NCBI GenBank assembly: GCA_947579665.1
Contig: OX388348.1
Span: 744,001 to 808,000, forward strand
Origin: Sympetrum striolatum
Taxonomy: Eukaryota > Arthropoda > Insecta > Odonata > Libellulidae
DNA: 64,000 nt
Direction: 5' to 3'
Part shown: positions 1 to 11,114 of the stretch, one piece after another
Layout: every line of letters begins with the position of its first letter
Position numbering within the stretch: position 1 is the first letter of the stretch
Program-made: the position numbers and the translations under genes
Notes under the pieces: generated by a model
Told to the model about the DNA's origin: nothing
Databases searched by the model: none
What the model saw: only the letters and a program-made list of their open reading frames with translations

Positions 1-59
1 CTTCAACCGAGGAGTTTTTCCCCACACCCCAATTCTTTCATTTGTTTACCTCTTCTTTT

Positions 60-64
<5 letters not shown>

Positions 65-105
<41 letters not shown>
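65..105. repeat. (TA)n microsatellite
   Basis: About 20 uninterrupted TA dinucleotides. Confidence 0.95.
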
Positions 106-109
<4 letters not shown>

Positions 110-119
110 TTGTATCTCT

Positions 120-235
120 TGCACCTTTTCTGTAATTACTATTAGTAATCCTTAATGGTTAGGTGTAAGAGAGGCCCTAATGGGCCTAACCTCGCCAAAT
201 AAACAGTTTTTATTATTATTATTATTATAACTTTT
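120..235 (+). mobile_element. LINE 3' end ending in an ATT repeat
   Basis: A short 3' tail reads GTTAGGTGTAAGAGAGG, then a GGCCTAACCTCGCC block, AAATAAA and an (ATT)n run. A diverged copy of the same tail lies at 4861-4918. A simple-repeat 3' end after a polyadenylation-like signal is typical of non-LTR retrotransposons. No coding part is left here, so the clade cannot be told. Confidence 0.6.
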
Positions 236-594
236 GTTTCACTTACGTTTATTCTCATTCCATATAATTCTTTCCCAATATGATGGGAACACAATTAAAA
301 ATTTCGGCGCCGAGCAGAGGGGTCCTTGCCGGAAATAAACAAGAGACGAGGTGATGTACGGAGGGATAAAGGAAAGAGTGAAACTCGTGAGAAGTTTCTA
401 ATCAAAGCTCCCTGAAGCATCTTTGCCGAGGAAGGGCAAAGCGACTTGTGGGAAAAATGCATGAATTAGGTGACGATATATTTTGCGTTTAAGTTTTTTC
501 TGTTCTTAGATAAGGCACCTGAGATTGCTGTCGGACTTTGTCCCTCACCTCAATTGAAGATTCCGAGATATGCCTCCTGCAAGACAGACATAGA

Positions 595-735
595 GACGAG
601 ACACTTGTTATAACGATACCTCAGAATTTGATCACTCGTTATAAAGGACGTAACTCCCTATCCTGTGCCAATGAATCACTCGCTATAACGCAACTCTCGT
701 TATATGCTATACTCGTTATATCGGACTGCAAAAGG
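595..735. repeat. pogo/Tigger-like terminal repeat remnant
   Basis: Dense CGTTATAACG-type words, including CTCGTTATATGCTATACTCG, match segments at 33915-33975 (same strand) and 42080-42140 (opposite strand). In the 33.9-kb copy the words run into GCAGACTTCTACT, resembling the reverse of a CAGTAGAAGT pogo-type terminus. The terminal bases are lost here. The short ORF through this stretch is not a gene. Confidence 0.5.
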
Positions 736-779
736 TTGATTAGTTTTGGATGAATATCGCTTAACCGGAAGTTCCGGTT

Positions 780-1378
780 AAACCGCAGCAAAATTTATTT
801 TCTTAAATATCTCTGTCAGAATGCAATGTAGGCATATACATTTACGCACAAAAGTTATAGATAATGTATTTTACCACAGCTTTTGTATGAAACATTTTTT
901 CGTAACACTGATTGTTTAGGACTTATTCTTGAATAATTGTTAACCGGAAGTTGTTGTTTACCCAGAAATGGAAGTTTTTCATACGTATCTCTGTCAGAAT
1001 GCAATGTAGGTATATACATTTACACACAAAAGTTATAGATAATGTATTTTACCACAACTTTTGTATGAAACATTTTTTCGTAACAGTGATTGTTTAGGAG
1101 TTATTCTTGAATAATGGTTAACCGGAAGTTGTTCTTTATCCAGAAATGGAAGTTTTTCGTACATATATCTGTCAGAATGCAATGTAGGTATATACAATTA
1201 TGTACCAAAGTAATAGATAATGTATTTTACTACAACTTTTGTATGAAACATTTTTTCGTAACACTGATTGTTTTGGAGTTATTTATATATTACCGGCATA
1301 GGCTTCTGTTTTCAATAAATATGGAGAAAGTCATGTGTTGGCCACGTCAGATTATTTTTTTTTTTTGAGCCCGAAATA
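780..1378 (+). repeat. Family A repeat, variant with 3 tandem units
   Basis: Three units of about 155 bp each carry a TTAACCGGAAGTTG-like word, an AGTTATAGATAATGTATTTT word and an ATCTCTGTCAGAATGCAATG word. The copy ends in TATGGAGAAAGTCATGTG, a CACGTCAGA block and a T-run, the same right end as the longer copies near 5.4, 24.8 and 56.3 kb. ORFs across it recur in other copies and reflect the repeat, not a protein. Confidence 0.8.
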
Positions 1379-1734
1379 CATAAGCACATTTGAATGTTTT
1401 ACAAAACATTCTTTTTAAGTTTAACCTTTCCGGAGGCTTGACAATTCTTCTAGGTCACAATATTTGGTACAAATTGTTTGCTAGACCTCCTCTCACTAAC
1501 CTCAGGGGGCTCATCATTCGCCAAAGCTTTCACCAAGGCATCTGGCGATTCCCTTTCACCGTTTATTGAAAAACCCCCTGAGTGAGGCATGGAAGAATCA
1601 TTATGAATACCTTTTACTACCTCTGAGCTTGCAGTCTCAAATTCAGTATTGCGTGCTTCGGTTCTACTAAAAACGACACAGTTTCAGGATTGATTTTGTG
1701 GTACTTATTAACTTGTGAAAAAGGTTAATGCTTG
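1379..1734. other. No gene seen
   Basis: No coding, splice or repeat signal that I can support. Confidence 0.5.
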
Positions 1735-2045
1735 GCTTTTACAGTTACTATTTTCAGGTGAAAATTTATAGGGTCACCCTCTTAATCCGGACCCTTAGCT
1801 CGCCTTGGAAGCTCGGGAGCGCCTGACCTTCCCATGAGGGGGGACCATAAAAAAACTAACCGCGTGGAATACGATTTAAAAACTTGTAAGCAATTCAAAT
1901 GAGCAACAATTTATTATCTTCATCGTCTCACTCATCCAAAGAGATATACAAGCCTTTTTTGAACGACGTTCTACGATAAAAAATTAAGATTTTTCGTTAT
2001 TTTGCTAGAAATTACCCGTTGACACACGGCAACGTTGCCCCGGGG
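1735..2045 (+). repeat. 300-bp dispersed repeat, copy 1
   Basis: Matches 49480-49800 in the same orientation. Shared words include GAGGGGGGACCATAA, GAGCAACAATTTATTATCTT and ACACGGCAACGTTGC. No ORF. The second copy continues into a foldback; this one ends in a CCCCGGGGGG block. Confidence 0.8.
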
Positions 2046-4085
2046 GGAATATGGATGGTGATGGATATGGATACATGCTGTCATACTATGGATAATATGA
2101 CAGCAAACCAAACTCGATTCCAAGTTAATGTATCCATCCATCAAAATGCATTAAGAATATAAGTCAAGTTAACATTATTCCTGATAATAAGTGATTACCT
2201 TTATGAAGAAGAAAAAATTGAAAAAATTGCAAAAAATATTTTTTTGTCTTGTTCGCCTCGGTACGGAGGTGGTTTATAAAACACGAAAATTAGGAAAAAC
2301 CCAAAAGAAATAGCCGAAAAATCGATAAAGCATTTCCATAAGAAATGCAAGTAAAGTTCATTTTTCTCGTTGCAGGCTTTATTTCATTCGAAAATTTAAA
2401 TTAGAAATAACAGTCGCACAAAGTCAAATCAAGCACCAAAAGAAGGGGTATAGAATAAAGATTCTTATTATGGTCGTCAAATATCACTTACGAATCGATA
2501 TTTCGAGAATTTTGATAAAATACGTGAATATTTTATCTAAATTTCGAGAGATAAATAATTACCCGAATTCCAATAACCATCAAAAGTAAAATTTCACCAA
2601 TGTACATTTCGCTGTTGAAACAAACAGCATCTTCAGGGTACCAAGGGAAAATGGTCAAATTTTGTATAAGGTAAGGACTAGAGCATGCCTCGGACACTTC
2701 CTATCCCCGCAATGCTTTCCCTTTGGCACGCTTAGCGAGGCTGGGACCGCTCGAAGGGCTCGGACAGTAGCCCAGGGTAAACCCGGGTAATTTAAACCGC
2801 TCCAACGGAAACAACGCGTTGTCTCGAAATACAAATGCAGTATGTGATACAATGTGGTTAGAGACGATTTATTTCAATTCCCAACATGATGAGAAAAATT
2901 ACTAAGTCTCAATTCCGCAATAAATTTATTTTGCGACCGGCAACATAAACAAAAGGTTTTTACTATGTTGCTATATCACAGATGAATTTTCAATTTTATG
3001 CAAATTATGTATTTCACAAAATCGCCTTTATTTGTGGTATAATTAAATCAAGAGATAATATTACGAGAAAAAATTAGAGGAATTGTGGATTTAAAAAACC
3101 AAAGAGTTTCTTAGGAAAAAGTCTATCCTCTGTAAGGAAACACCTACCAATAGTAATAAATATATGGCGGCAAAAATGAACTTTATGTACATTTCCTATA
3201 AAAATGCTTTGTCTCGTCTGGGATCGAACCAAGGACTAAATATCATTTTTTTTACAATAGAAACTCTCGTATTTGAATGCAGCGTTGTGTTTAAATTTCA
3301 TATCAATTGACCGAGTATTTTTCGATTTTTGCGGCCAAAAACATAAGCAGGCTAAATTTTTATATGTAAGATTATATAGCTAACCGATGATTAGAGTTAT
3401 TCGAAAGTTATACTTACGGGAAATATTAATAATTCGAGTGATTTTATGGCTTAAGAAATCGGTAGTTTCGAAAAACACTACGGGTCCAGTATATAAGATC
3501 CAATGGAGTTATTATATACAGATGTTTGTTTGTCAAATATAGTTCATTTAGATCGATTGCAGATATTTCTCTTTTTGCAGAATTTAATCGCAAGTAATGG
3601 TTGTACTAAATCTAGATGTATCCCAAAAGAAAGGAAATTGAACAAGGGAAGGTAAAATATCGCATTCGAGTCGAAATTGAGAGAATTCAGATGAACTTGA
3701 CGAAATGTTTTTGTAATTCTGTGGGCATCAACAATTCCCTAACGACAGAGGTGATTGTTGAACTTGCCACTCATAGAAATATATGGGAAAGATGGGATCA
3801 TAAGAAATGTATTGGGAAGAAGAGAATCCACCATTTACCCAAGGGACTATTATTTGAGACATTCGAACATATAGAAATCCTCAACCATGAAAATAGTAAT
3901 TTTATACTAATTACTGTGCACCTTCTCACGACCTCCCTGCCATCAATTGCTAACCTGCTTCCACCACTATCCTAACCCTCGCTTCCAAATACTCCACAGA
4001 AGTCATTATACCAACTTGAAGACAATCACACTTTAGATTTTAAAGATCAACTCGACTACCATTTACGCTACGCTACAACTACATC
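2046..4085. other. Long stretch without a supportable gene
   Basis: A GC-rich island lies at 2655-2830 in AT-rich DNA, with no recognised product. One isolated B-box-like unit (GGGATCGAACCAAGGAC) at 3219-3235 is a family B remnant. A 119-codon ORF at 3616-3975 has no recognisable motif and its length is near chance in DNA this AT-rich. Confidence 0.5.
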
Positions 4086-4224
4086 TATAGTGACAATTTT
4101 AATAAATATTTATTGATCATTTCTACCTGGCCCGATCTGCAAGATTTACGGTAGGGGAAATTTTACATTGAACTTTAGCAACCAATATCATGAAAAGCCG
4201 CCTACCCCTGCTGTCAATTGCTTT
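4086..4224 (+). repeat. Direct repeat, left copy, flanking a rearranged LINE
   Basis: About 140 bp repeated at 4919-5060 with moderate divergence. Shared words include ATAAATATTTATTG, TTTTACATTGAACTTTAGCA and CTACCCCTGCTGT. Together they bracket the LINE pieces at 4225-4918, as a target-site duplication would. Confidence 0.75.
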
Positions 4225-4760
4225 TAGATTTAGATGTATACCCCGCGAGTCGAAAGAGGCGTATGGCAGGGGGTATATGGTGTATGCCTCTGTATGGCAT
4301 ACACCACCATTATTAATTCCTCCCTATTAGCATCTCTAATAGTATTGGGAATTAACGACCAAAAGTCCGTCCTTGCGATTACTTCCCTATAACGCTTCTT
4401 CGATGCCTCTCGGAGATCGCGTTCCCTCCTTACTGGCACTAATATTTCACTTACTTCGTCTATAAATTCTGAACGATTGAACTTTTCGAAAAGTTTCCGA
4501 CGATATTCAGATCTTCTCATCTGTAGTGAATTCCAACTGAGGGACTCTATCATTGCCGTAACGCTGCTATCAAACCTGAAATCCCCGCAAACGAATCGGG
4601 CTGCTCTACGCTGGACCATCTCTAAATCTGAGACTAAACCTACTTCGTGTGGGTCCCAAACAGCACAGCAGTATTGTAGACTCGGACGAAAAAGAGAAAA
4701 GTAAGCTATTTCTTTGACTCTCGATGAGCATCCTCTCAACGTTCTACCAGTTAATTATTG
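4225..4760 (-). pseudogene. LINE reverse transcriptase C-terminal fragment (inverted piece)
   Basis: The minus-strand frame ending at 4230 encodes about 169 codons in the style of the C-terminal part of CR1/Jockey-group reverse transcriptases: YFSLFRPSLQYCCAVWDPH, then LEMVQRRAARFVCGDF, then a WNSLQMRRSEYRRKLFEKF block. This region follows the palm in non-LTR elements; the catalytic YADD and the endonuclease are missing. The stop codon is kept. Just before it a perfect 10-bp inverted repeat (4279-4288 with 4296-4305) forms a hairpin. The piece lies opposite to the LINE 3' tail at 4861-4918, as in a 5'-inverted insertion. Confidence 0.8.
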
Positions 4761-4860
4761 CATTCTATTTGCTTTTCGTATCGCATCTCGAATATATTCT
4801 TTAAAAAATAAGTTACTGCTAAACGTGACTCTATTATGATTATATTATGATACCATCAAA

Positions 4861-4918
4861 TATGACTTCGGATGTTAGGGGTAAGAGATGTGGACCTAAC
4901 ATCACCGAATAAAATAAT
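4861..4918 (+). mobile_element. LINE 3' end (same family as 120-235)
   Basis: GTTAGGGGTAAGAGATG, GGACCTAACATCACCG and AATAAA repeat the layout of the tail at 120-235. It directly precedes the right-hand direct repeat, where a LINE 3' end would meet its target duplication. Confidence 0.65.
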
Positions 4919-5060
4919 TTATAGTGAAAATTTCTATAAATATTTATTGGTCATTTCTACCTACTACTATTTCTACATTTATAGCGAAAATTTTACATTG
5001 AACTTTAGCACCCAATATCATGAAAACCCGTCTACCCCTGCTGTTTATTGCTTCCTCCAA
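4919..5060 (+). repeat. Direct repeat, right copy
   Basis: Partner of 4086-4224. The middle is the most diverged part. Confidence 0.75.
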
Positions 5061-5274
5061 TACCCCAAACTTCACCTCCCCCACCCTATCACCTTCCCCC
5101 ACTCTTTCACCTTCCCCCACCCCTCTCCTGATTCTATCCCTTCTTTCCTATATATAGTAAAAACTTTTGACGATAATCTCGTAGTATTTTTGGAAACTAC
5201 CAATTCCTTAAGCCATAAAATCACTCGAATTATTGTTTGTACTGTTTACCGTTAGTGTTCTTACTGAATTTTCA

Positions 5275-6563
5275 CACATAGTTAGAGATGGTGATCTTCT
5301 GTGGTACTACATAGTAAGTTCACCAGGAAGGCTCGGGTTCGATGCCAGACGATTACATTGCAGCGAATTTTAAGAATATTTTCAATAATTATTTTTACTT
5401 TCTCCATATACGAAGTATAGAGAAAGTATTGTTTTCATGAAAAAAATCGACTTCGAGATTTCAACGGAAATACATGTTTTGGGGTCCCTAGAACACGTTT
5501 TGACCATTTTCGGAATGATGTCTGTGTGTATGTGTCTGTGTGTGTGTGTGTATGTGTGTGTGTGATAGTGGATGCTCTAACGTGAAAACTATTAGTAGTA
5601 TCAATACCAAAATTCATATAAAGTACTGTGGTGTGTGCTGTCAAAGTTGATTAGTTTTTGGAGTAAATCCGTTAACCGGAAGTCGAGCTTCATTCATCAA
5701 AGCCCATTTCCGGTTTTCACAATATCTCCGTAAATGTGATATATAGGTATATTGTATACATTATAAAAGTTTTAGATAATGAAATTTACTATAACTTTTG
5801 AATTTAACATATTTTTGTATCACCGGTTGATTAGGTGTTATTCGTGAAATACCGATAAACCGGAAGTAGCTGTTATGTACTTTGTGGGCGCTCTAACATA
5901 AAAACTATTAGTTGGATCGACACCAAATTTCATATATAGTATTTTGGTTGGTGTTGTTAGAGTTGATTAGTTTTTGGAATAAATCGGTTCACCGGAAGTC
6001 GAGCTTCATTTTTCAAAGCTCATTTCCTGTTTTCGAAATATCTCTATAAATATTATATTAAGGTATAAACTATGTAAAAAAATTTTAAAAAATTGATTTT
6101 ACCATAAATTTTGTATGAAACATATTTTTGTATCACTGATTGTGTAGGAGTTATTTGTGAAATACTGATAAACCGGAAGTTGCTGATTATGTACGTCGTG
6201 GGCGCTCTCGGCGCTGGGGCGAAAGGCTATTTCATCGTTTTTCATCGAAAATGTCCCGAAAAACATTATTTATAATGTTTGTGACGTAAAAGATAATATG
6301 ATATAAATTAATCACTTATCTTCCAAGTTTAGATTGAATATAGAGTTCGAAAATACTGTCGTAGATAATTATTTACATCTTATATATATGGAGAAAGTCA
6401 TGTGCTGGCCACATCAGATTTTTTCTTTTGAGGTCCGTCCCGATATGATGCCGATATGAAATTAGTGTTCTCGATCTGCTCGCAGTATTCAAGCTACATT
6501 TTACTCGTACCTATCTATATATATCCATGAATGAATCCGGAGAAGCATCTATATATAATAGAT
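5275..6563 (+). repeat. Family B repeat copy, interrupted by a family A element
   Basis: The left part (5275-5396) has a GGTTCGATGCCAGACG unit. After the insertion at 5397-6427, family B resumes at about 6430 with CCCGATATGATGCCGATATG and runs to about 6563. The end, containing GAATGAATCCGGAGAAG, is the inverse of the family B start seen at 13.7 and 53.9 kb. The element therefore appears to have inverted termini. Confidence 0.75.
5397..6427 (+). repeat. Family A element, about 1.03 kb
   Basis: Left end ACTTTCTCCATATACGAAG, right end ATGGAGAAAGTCATGTG followed by CTGGCCACATCAGATTTTTT. Inside are a (GT)n tract at about 5521-5570 and units of about 300 bp that begin GTGGGCGCTCTAAC and contain ACCGGAAGT. 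ACTTTCTCCAT occurs inverted near both ends. No transposase. The family is recognised only by its repetition in this window. Confidence 0.8.
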
Positions 6564-6564
6564 T

Positions 6565-7304
6565 TAGATTTTTCACAACCCACACACATTACATGCAGGC
6601 CCGTGTGCACGGGGGGGGGTTTCGAACCCCTCCCCCAGAAGGATCCTTCATACAAAAAGTTCCACAAATGATGAATTGAAGATAAAATGAAATTGTTATA
6701 TTTAATATTTCATTTAGTAAACTTTTTCTTCCAAAATTTAGTGCCTCTTTCAACTTTCCAAAGTTGAAACATGATCGTGTTAACATCTGTCAGGACTCCT
6801 TCTCTCGTTTCGGTGAGTCACACTTTCGCGCTTATTAGAAATCGAGTTTCACAAACAAAAGGGCCTAAAAGCCCACGCTACCAGTGCGCACCTGAATGAA
6901 AAACCCCTGCCACGAGTGAATCCTGGGCACTGCCTTGATTACATGTACCTGTATCCTATACATCAGCAAATTCTAATAAAGATCTCCTTGATCTCTTCTA
7001 CATCTGCAATAATTCATCTTCCAGACGAATTATTGCTGATGTTTTTTTATTTCTATATATATGGATTTCTGTTTATCTATTTTATGTAAAAGGACTTATG
7101 TTTTAATATTTAGATTTCTTGATATTATCCAATTGAATTTATTTGATTGAATTGTAATATTTAAGGATTTCTTTATTTGATGATTTATATATGTAATGTT
7201 TTCATTTTTGTTGTCTTTACTGTATTAATGTGCTCTTAAATGTACAAAATCTCTGTGTAAAAGGGTTGACTGCCCGTATAATTTGTAAATAAATAAACCC
7301 CTGC
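6565..7304. other. No gene; LINE 3' tail near the right end
   Basis: Around 6610-6640 a G-run, TTTCGAACCCC and a C-run form an imperfect palindrome. GGGTTGACTGCCCG then AATTTGTAAATAAATAAA at 7264-7303 looks like a LINE 3' tail. Nothing else is supportable. Confidence 0.45.
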
Positions 7305-8275
7305 CTTAGCTATACAGCCACTGATTCAAATGCACTGTACAGACGGATGCAGAATGATTTAAATAAGCTACAGCATTGGTTTTCTGCAAATTCTATGTCA
7401 TTGAGCGATAAAACAAAATTTATTCAATTTAGTTTGAGGAAAGGTACAGTTGGACTAAATAATCTGTATTATAGATGTATGAAATGTGTTAAAGAAAATG
7501 TTTCTTCATGTCCATATTGCATACCAATTCAAAGGGTTGAATACATCAAATGTTTGGGAATTTATTTTGATGAGAACCAAAACTGGAAACAACATATTAA
7601 TAAATTGTATTCTGAGACAATTTCATCAATATTTTTATTTTATATATAAGGATATTTTATTTATTAAAATATGTATATGTCCATAAAATGTATAAATTAA
7701 GGTGTATCATGCTCTAGTGAACTCGAGGCTGCAATATGGTATTGTTTGTTGGGGGGGTGCATTCATTACCAATTTAATGCCATTAATAGTGGCACAGAAG
7801 AAAATTATTCGAGTTATGCGAAGAGCGCATAGTACTGTGCATTCTTTTCCTCCATTTTTTAAGGTAAAAATTTCGGCACTGAGACATCTATTTGTATATA
7901 AAGTGTTGACGATGTACTATAATCGTGGCGGTGATGAAAATAAACCATCACCGTATATATTAAGATCCAAACAAACAATAATCCCAAAACCCAACTGTGA
8001 ATTCTTTAGATATTCTTTTTTGAATATTAGTTCAAAATGTTTTTGTAATTTACCGGAGAATATAACCACTGCTAAAAAAGAAATTAAGTTTATAAAATTA
8101 ACTAAGGAGTATTTATTTAAATATGATGGTATTGAATTTATGTTTAAAAAAATTGTATGAAAGCTATTTTGCTGAATTTTATGATTTCATTATTATAATT
8201 TATTTTGTATTTTTTAATACGCATGGTCTACATTTTATTTTATTTTATGAAACAAATTAAATGGCTTGTTTATTA
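7305..8275 (+). pseudogene. LINE reverse transcriptase C-terminal half, 5'-truncated and frameshifted
   Basis: From about 7306 the frame reads like sequence just after the RT catalytic motif: RRMQNDLNKLQHWFSANSMS, then a VEYIKCLGIYFDENQNWKQH block. It breaks near 7649 and resumes at 7702 with NSRLQYGIVCWGGAF and a QKKIIRVMRRAHS block, ending in a stop at 8158-8160. An AT-rich 3' UTR follows to about 8275. This order is standard for Jockey/CR1-group non-LTR elements. The endonuclease and the palm are absent, so the copy cannot move by itself. Confidence 0.85.
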
Positions 8276-8336
8276 TTTGCCAAGTAAATGAAGAGTCGGT
8301 ACCCACGAAACAGGTGGCTGTCACCTTAGGGGTGTA

Positions 8337-9249
8337 CGAGGGTTGTCCGAAAAATAAGGTTCCCATGGCCCTTCAGTCCTGAAAAGCGCTGTTACGGTGG
8401 CTCCCTCGATTCTGTAGTTTATCTGGGTTCCCTTACTCCAAATCCCTTCCCTAGCGAGCTGCCTGCGGTGCTCGGTCTTGGCTTGGCAGCCGTACGTGAT
8501 GGATCTCCCCCTCACTTCGTCCGCCAGATGTAAGCTGCGCTCGGTGATCCGTTTCCTGTCTCCAAAGAACATTGCACCGGTAGAAATCCATTCCCAGCTA
8601 TGCAAAATCTATGAAGACATGTGTATGAGCGTACAACACGTGCGCAAATGGTGCAGAGAGTACAAGAACGAATGAGGAGCGTTCCGGACGGTCATCTGTT
8701 TCTGACGAAAGAATGGCAAAAGTGGAGGCAGCGGTACTCTCAGATCGAAGAGTGACGGTTCGTGAGCTCTCCGAAATGATCCCTGACGTCAGCAAAACCT
8801 CTATTGACAAGATTTTGACGGAGCATCTAGGGTATGCTAAGGTGGGTGCCAAGAATGTTGACCGAAGATCACAAAGGTCTACGCGTTGAAGTGGTGGCAG
8901 AAAATTTGGATAGGGTATTTTCAAACACCCTCCCTACAGCCCGGACTTAGCCCCAAGTGACTACCATCTCTTCCCTAACATGAAGAAACACCTGGGTGGA
9001 ACGCATTTCAGCAACAGAGAAGAGCTGGAAGAAGCGGTTTTCAGGTTTCTGCGTGGCTTGGCGGCAGATTTTTTGACTCGGGCATTCAAAAGCTCGTACA
9101 ACGCATGCAGTAATGCATTGACCTCAGTGGCGACTATGTAGAAAAATAGGTAAAAGTCTGAACTTTCCAAAAATGTATGCATTCATGGAATTAAACATGT
9201 TTTACACAGTGAAAAAACACTGAGAACCTTATTTTACGAACAACCCTCG
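8337..9249 (+). mobile_element. Internally deleted mariner transposon (913 bp)
   Basis: Inverted ends CGAGGGTTGTCCGAAAAATA (8337) and the complement of CAACCCTCG at 9241-9249 match over about 28 bp with few mismatches. TA lies on both sides (8335-8336 and 9250-9251), the Tc1/mariner target duplication. Full mariners are about 1.3 kb, so roughly 0.4 kb is missing from the middle. Confidence 0.92.
8500..9141 (+). pseudogene. Broken mariner transposase
   Basis: The N-terminal part has a helix-turn-helix-like segment (SVQHVRKWCREYKNE) in the frame at 8478-8675. After the internal gap the C-terminal part resumes near 8925 with YSPDLAPSDYHLF, the classic mariner motif holding the last catalytic Asp, then MKKHLGGTHFSNREELEEA. 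The middle with the first two catalytic Asp residues is deleted and stops break the frame, so it is inactive. Confidence 0.88.
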
Positions 9250-9259
9250 TATAAAATGT

Positions 9260-9897
9260 AATTTATGAAGGGCCGAGGAATAAAAAGATTTCATTATAAT
9301 TATATGTAAATGATATCAAACATAATCTGGGAAATAATCATTCAGATAAGCATTATGATGCAAAATTCATAGCAGAATACGAAAAGGCTGATTCGGTGCA
9401 GGGGCCCAGGCGTAAATTTAGGGGGGGGGGAACTTCCGGGAAGGGCCACAGCGAGTGGGGGGGGTCAAGGGGTTCACCCCCCACTCAAAGTTTGGGGTAC
9501 GTCTTAAGTGAACCTCCCGAAAATAATAATACTATAAATAATAATAAGAGATGTTATTTTTCACTGACATCAGAGGTAGAGTCCGACCCCCCTCCGAGTG
9601 AACACCTAAAAATTACTGCGAAAGAAAATCTATGACGAAAATATTTATGACAGTTAACTGGCTATAAACTGAAACTTACCTTGCAAAATCAACTGTAATT
9701 GCCAGTTCATAGGAAGAAAGAGGGGGTCTTAGCCGAAGCGTACTCTCAGCTGTCCGATGCAACACTAAATGTTCAGCTATGAACGACTTGGAAGCAGCGC
9801 AGAGTGGCCTCGTGTAAAGGGACAACAAGAGCATGCAGCAACATTAACCCCGACAACCGTCACGTGTCATCTATAGACGACCCTCGGTTTATAAGTA
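9260..9897. other. No gene; G-rich repeat edge
   Basis: A G-run at 9421-9430 follows GCAGGGGCCCAGGCG. A partly inverse G/C-run block lies at 10430-10465, so these may be the two edges of an older repeat into which the element at 9898-10384 was inserted. The short ORFs here are not convincing. Confidence 0.4.
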
Positions 9898-10384
9898 CAG
9901 TGGTACCTTTGTTAACGATGCTAATCCGTTCCAGGATAATCGTCGTTAACCAAAACCGTCGTTATCCAAGGCGCAATTTTCCACAGGTATAATAATGGTA
10001 ATGGATTACCGTATTTCCTGGCTTTGAGGACGCACCCCAGTTATTGGAAGCAAAACTTATAATATTTACCGGTTTAACTCCGGTGAGACAACATGTGCCT
10101 ATGTGAATCAGCTACAATTTAGCATTGAACTATTTTTAATACTCTCCGCTAGCTGCTATTCAGTATGTTTTTATGATGTAACATCGTAACGTACACCAAA
10201 TATTAGTTTTAATGTAGTGATTAAAAATAGACGTGCTGAAACACGTGAAACTCCGGAAAGACCTATCGATGAGGCGTCGTAAGCCAAAGCCTACGTCCTT
10301 ACCCAAGATATATTTTGGTTACAGCAACTCCTCGTTAACCTAGTCCGTCGTTAACTAAGGCCGTCGTTAACCAAGGTACCACTG
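9898..10384. mobile_element. 487-bp pogo-like MITE
   Basis: Starts CAGTGGTACCTTTGTTAACG and ends with the inverse, CGTTAACCAAGGTACCACTG. GTTAACGA-type words repeat inside both ends. TA precedes it; CA follows, so the right duplication is mutated or absent. No transposase. TTACCGTATTTCCTGG at 10006 starts an internal segment similar to one at 26257. Confidence 0.75.
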
Positions 10385-10847
10385 CATTAAATTATTGGCC
10401 TCGGAAAATATATTCTCTTGGATTTGGGGGGAAAATTCCCCCCCCCCTGGATCCACCGCTGATTTGGTGAATGATCTGGTTGAGGGGGATAGGAAAAGCC
10501 CCAAATATCCATCATCGTCAGGTACGTATTTACCAGTAAGCCAACTACGCCATGGAGTAGGGCAGTACGAGTCCCGAAATTCTATTTTTTTAGTTTTTCT
10601 AATTTATTTTTTTTGGAACAGTTTCCATCCTCAATTCAATTCCATCGATTCAAAACCCTGCGTGTGTTCCCTTTTAGAAAACAAAGTTCCGCCATAAGAC
10701 GCCAGGAGTGCGGATCGTGTGTTTAGATCATAGAGTAAGGATATGGTTTACATTGAAAATGGAGAAAATTAATTCCTTAAGTGGGCGGCAGACATTGACT
10801 GGCGTAGGGCGGCAAATGGGGTTAATACGCCCCTGATCATCGAAAGA

Positions 10848-11112
10848 TAAAATCAAAGAGAATCACACTGTGTACTAAACGAACATCTGAGCTGATAGAA
10901 CCACAAACAGCGAATAAATGTCCAGAAGTGATAGTCCTTTCAGAGGATGATAATCCTAAGAAATATTTTAAAGAAAGAGGATGAATATGAGTGAAACTCA
11001 TCAAGGAACGAAATTGAAGTCATAGTTTCCTCACAAATAAAAAATGAAAATCACTTGGGTGGAGATCAAGGAAAGAGGAGGTTGGATGAGATTCATATTA
11101 TAGTCCAGGAAT
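10848..11112 (+). pseudogene. Decayed coding sequence, fragment 1
   Basis: A frame from about 10848 reads SKRITLCTKRTSELIEPQT, then CPEVIVLSEDDNPKKYF, up to a stop at about 10982. One base shift later the frame continues NEIEVIVSSQIKNENHLGG and a KRRLDEIHII block. The echo of EVIV in both parts and the sensible residue mix suggest a former protein. A family B repeat interrupts it at about 11115. Not recognised. Confidence 0.4.
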
Positions 11113-11114
11113 TC

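Noticed and set aside
538..753. 71-codon ORF
   Set aside because: Lies on CGTTATAACG-type terminal repeats shared with 33.9 and 42.1 kb; no protein motif.
3616..3975. 119-codon ORF
   Set aside because: Length near chance in AT-rich DNA, no motif, no splice context.
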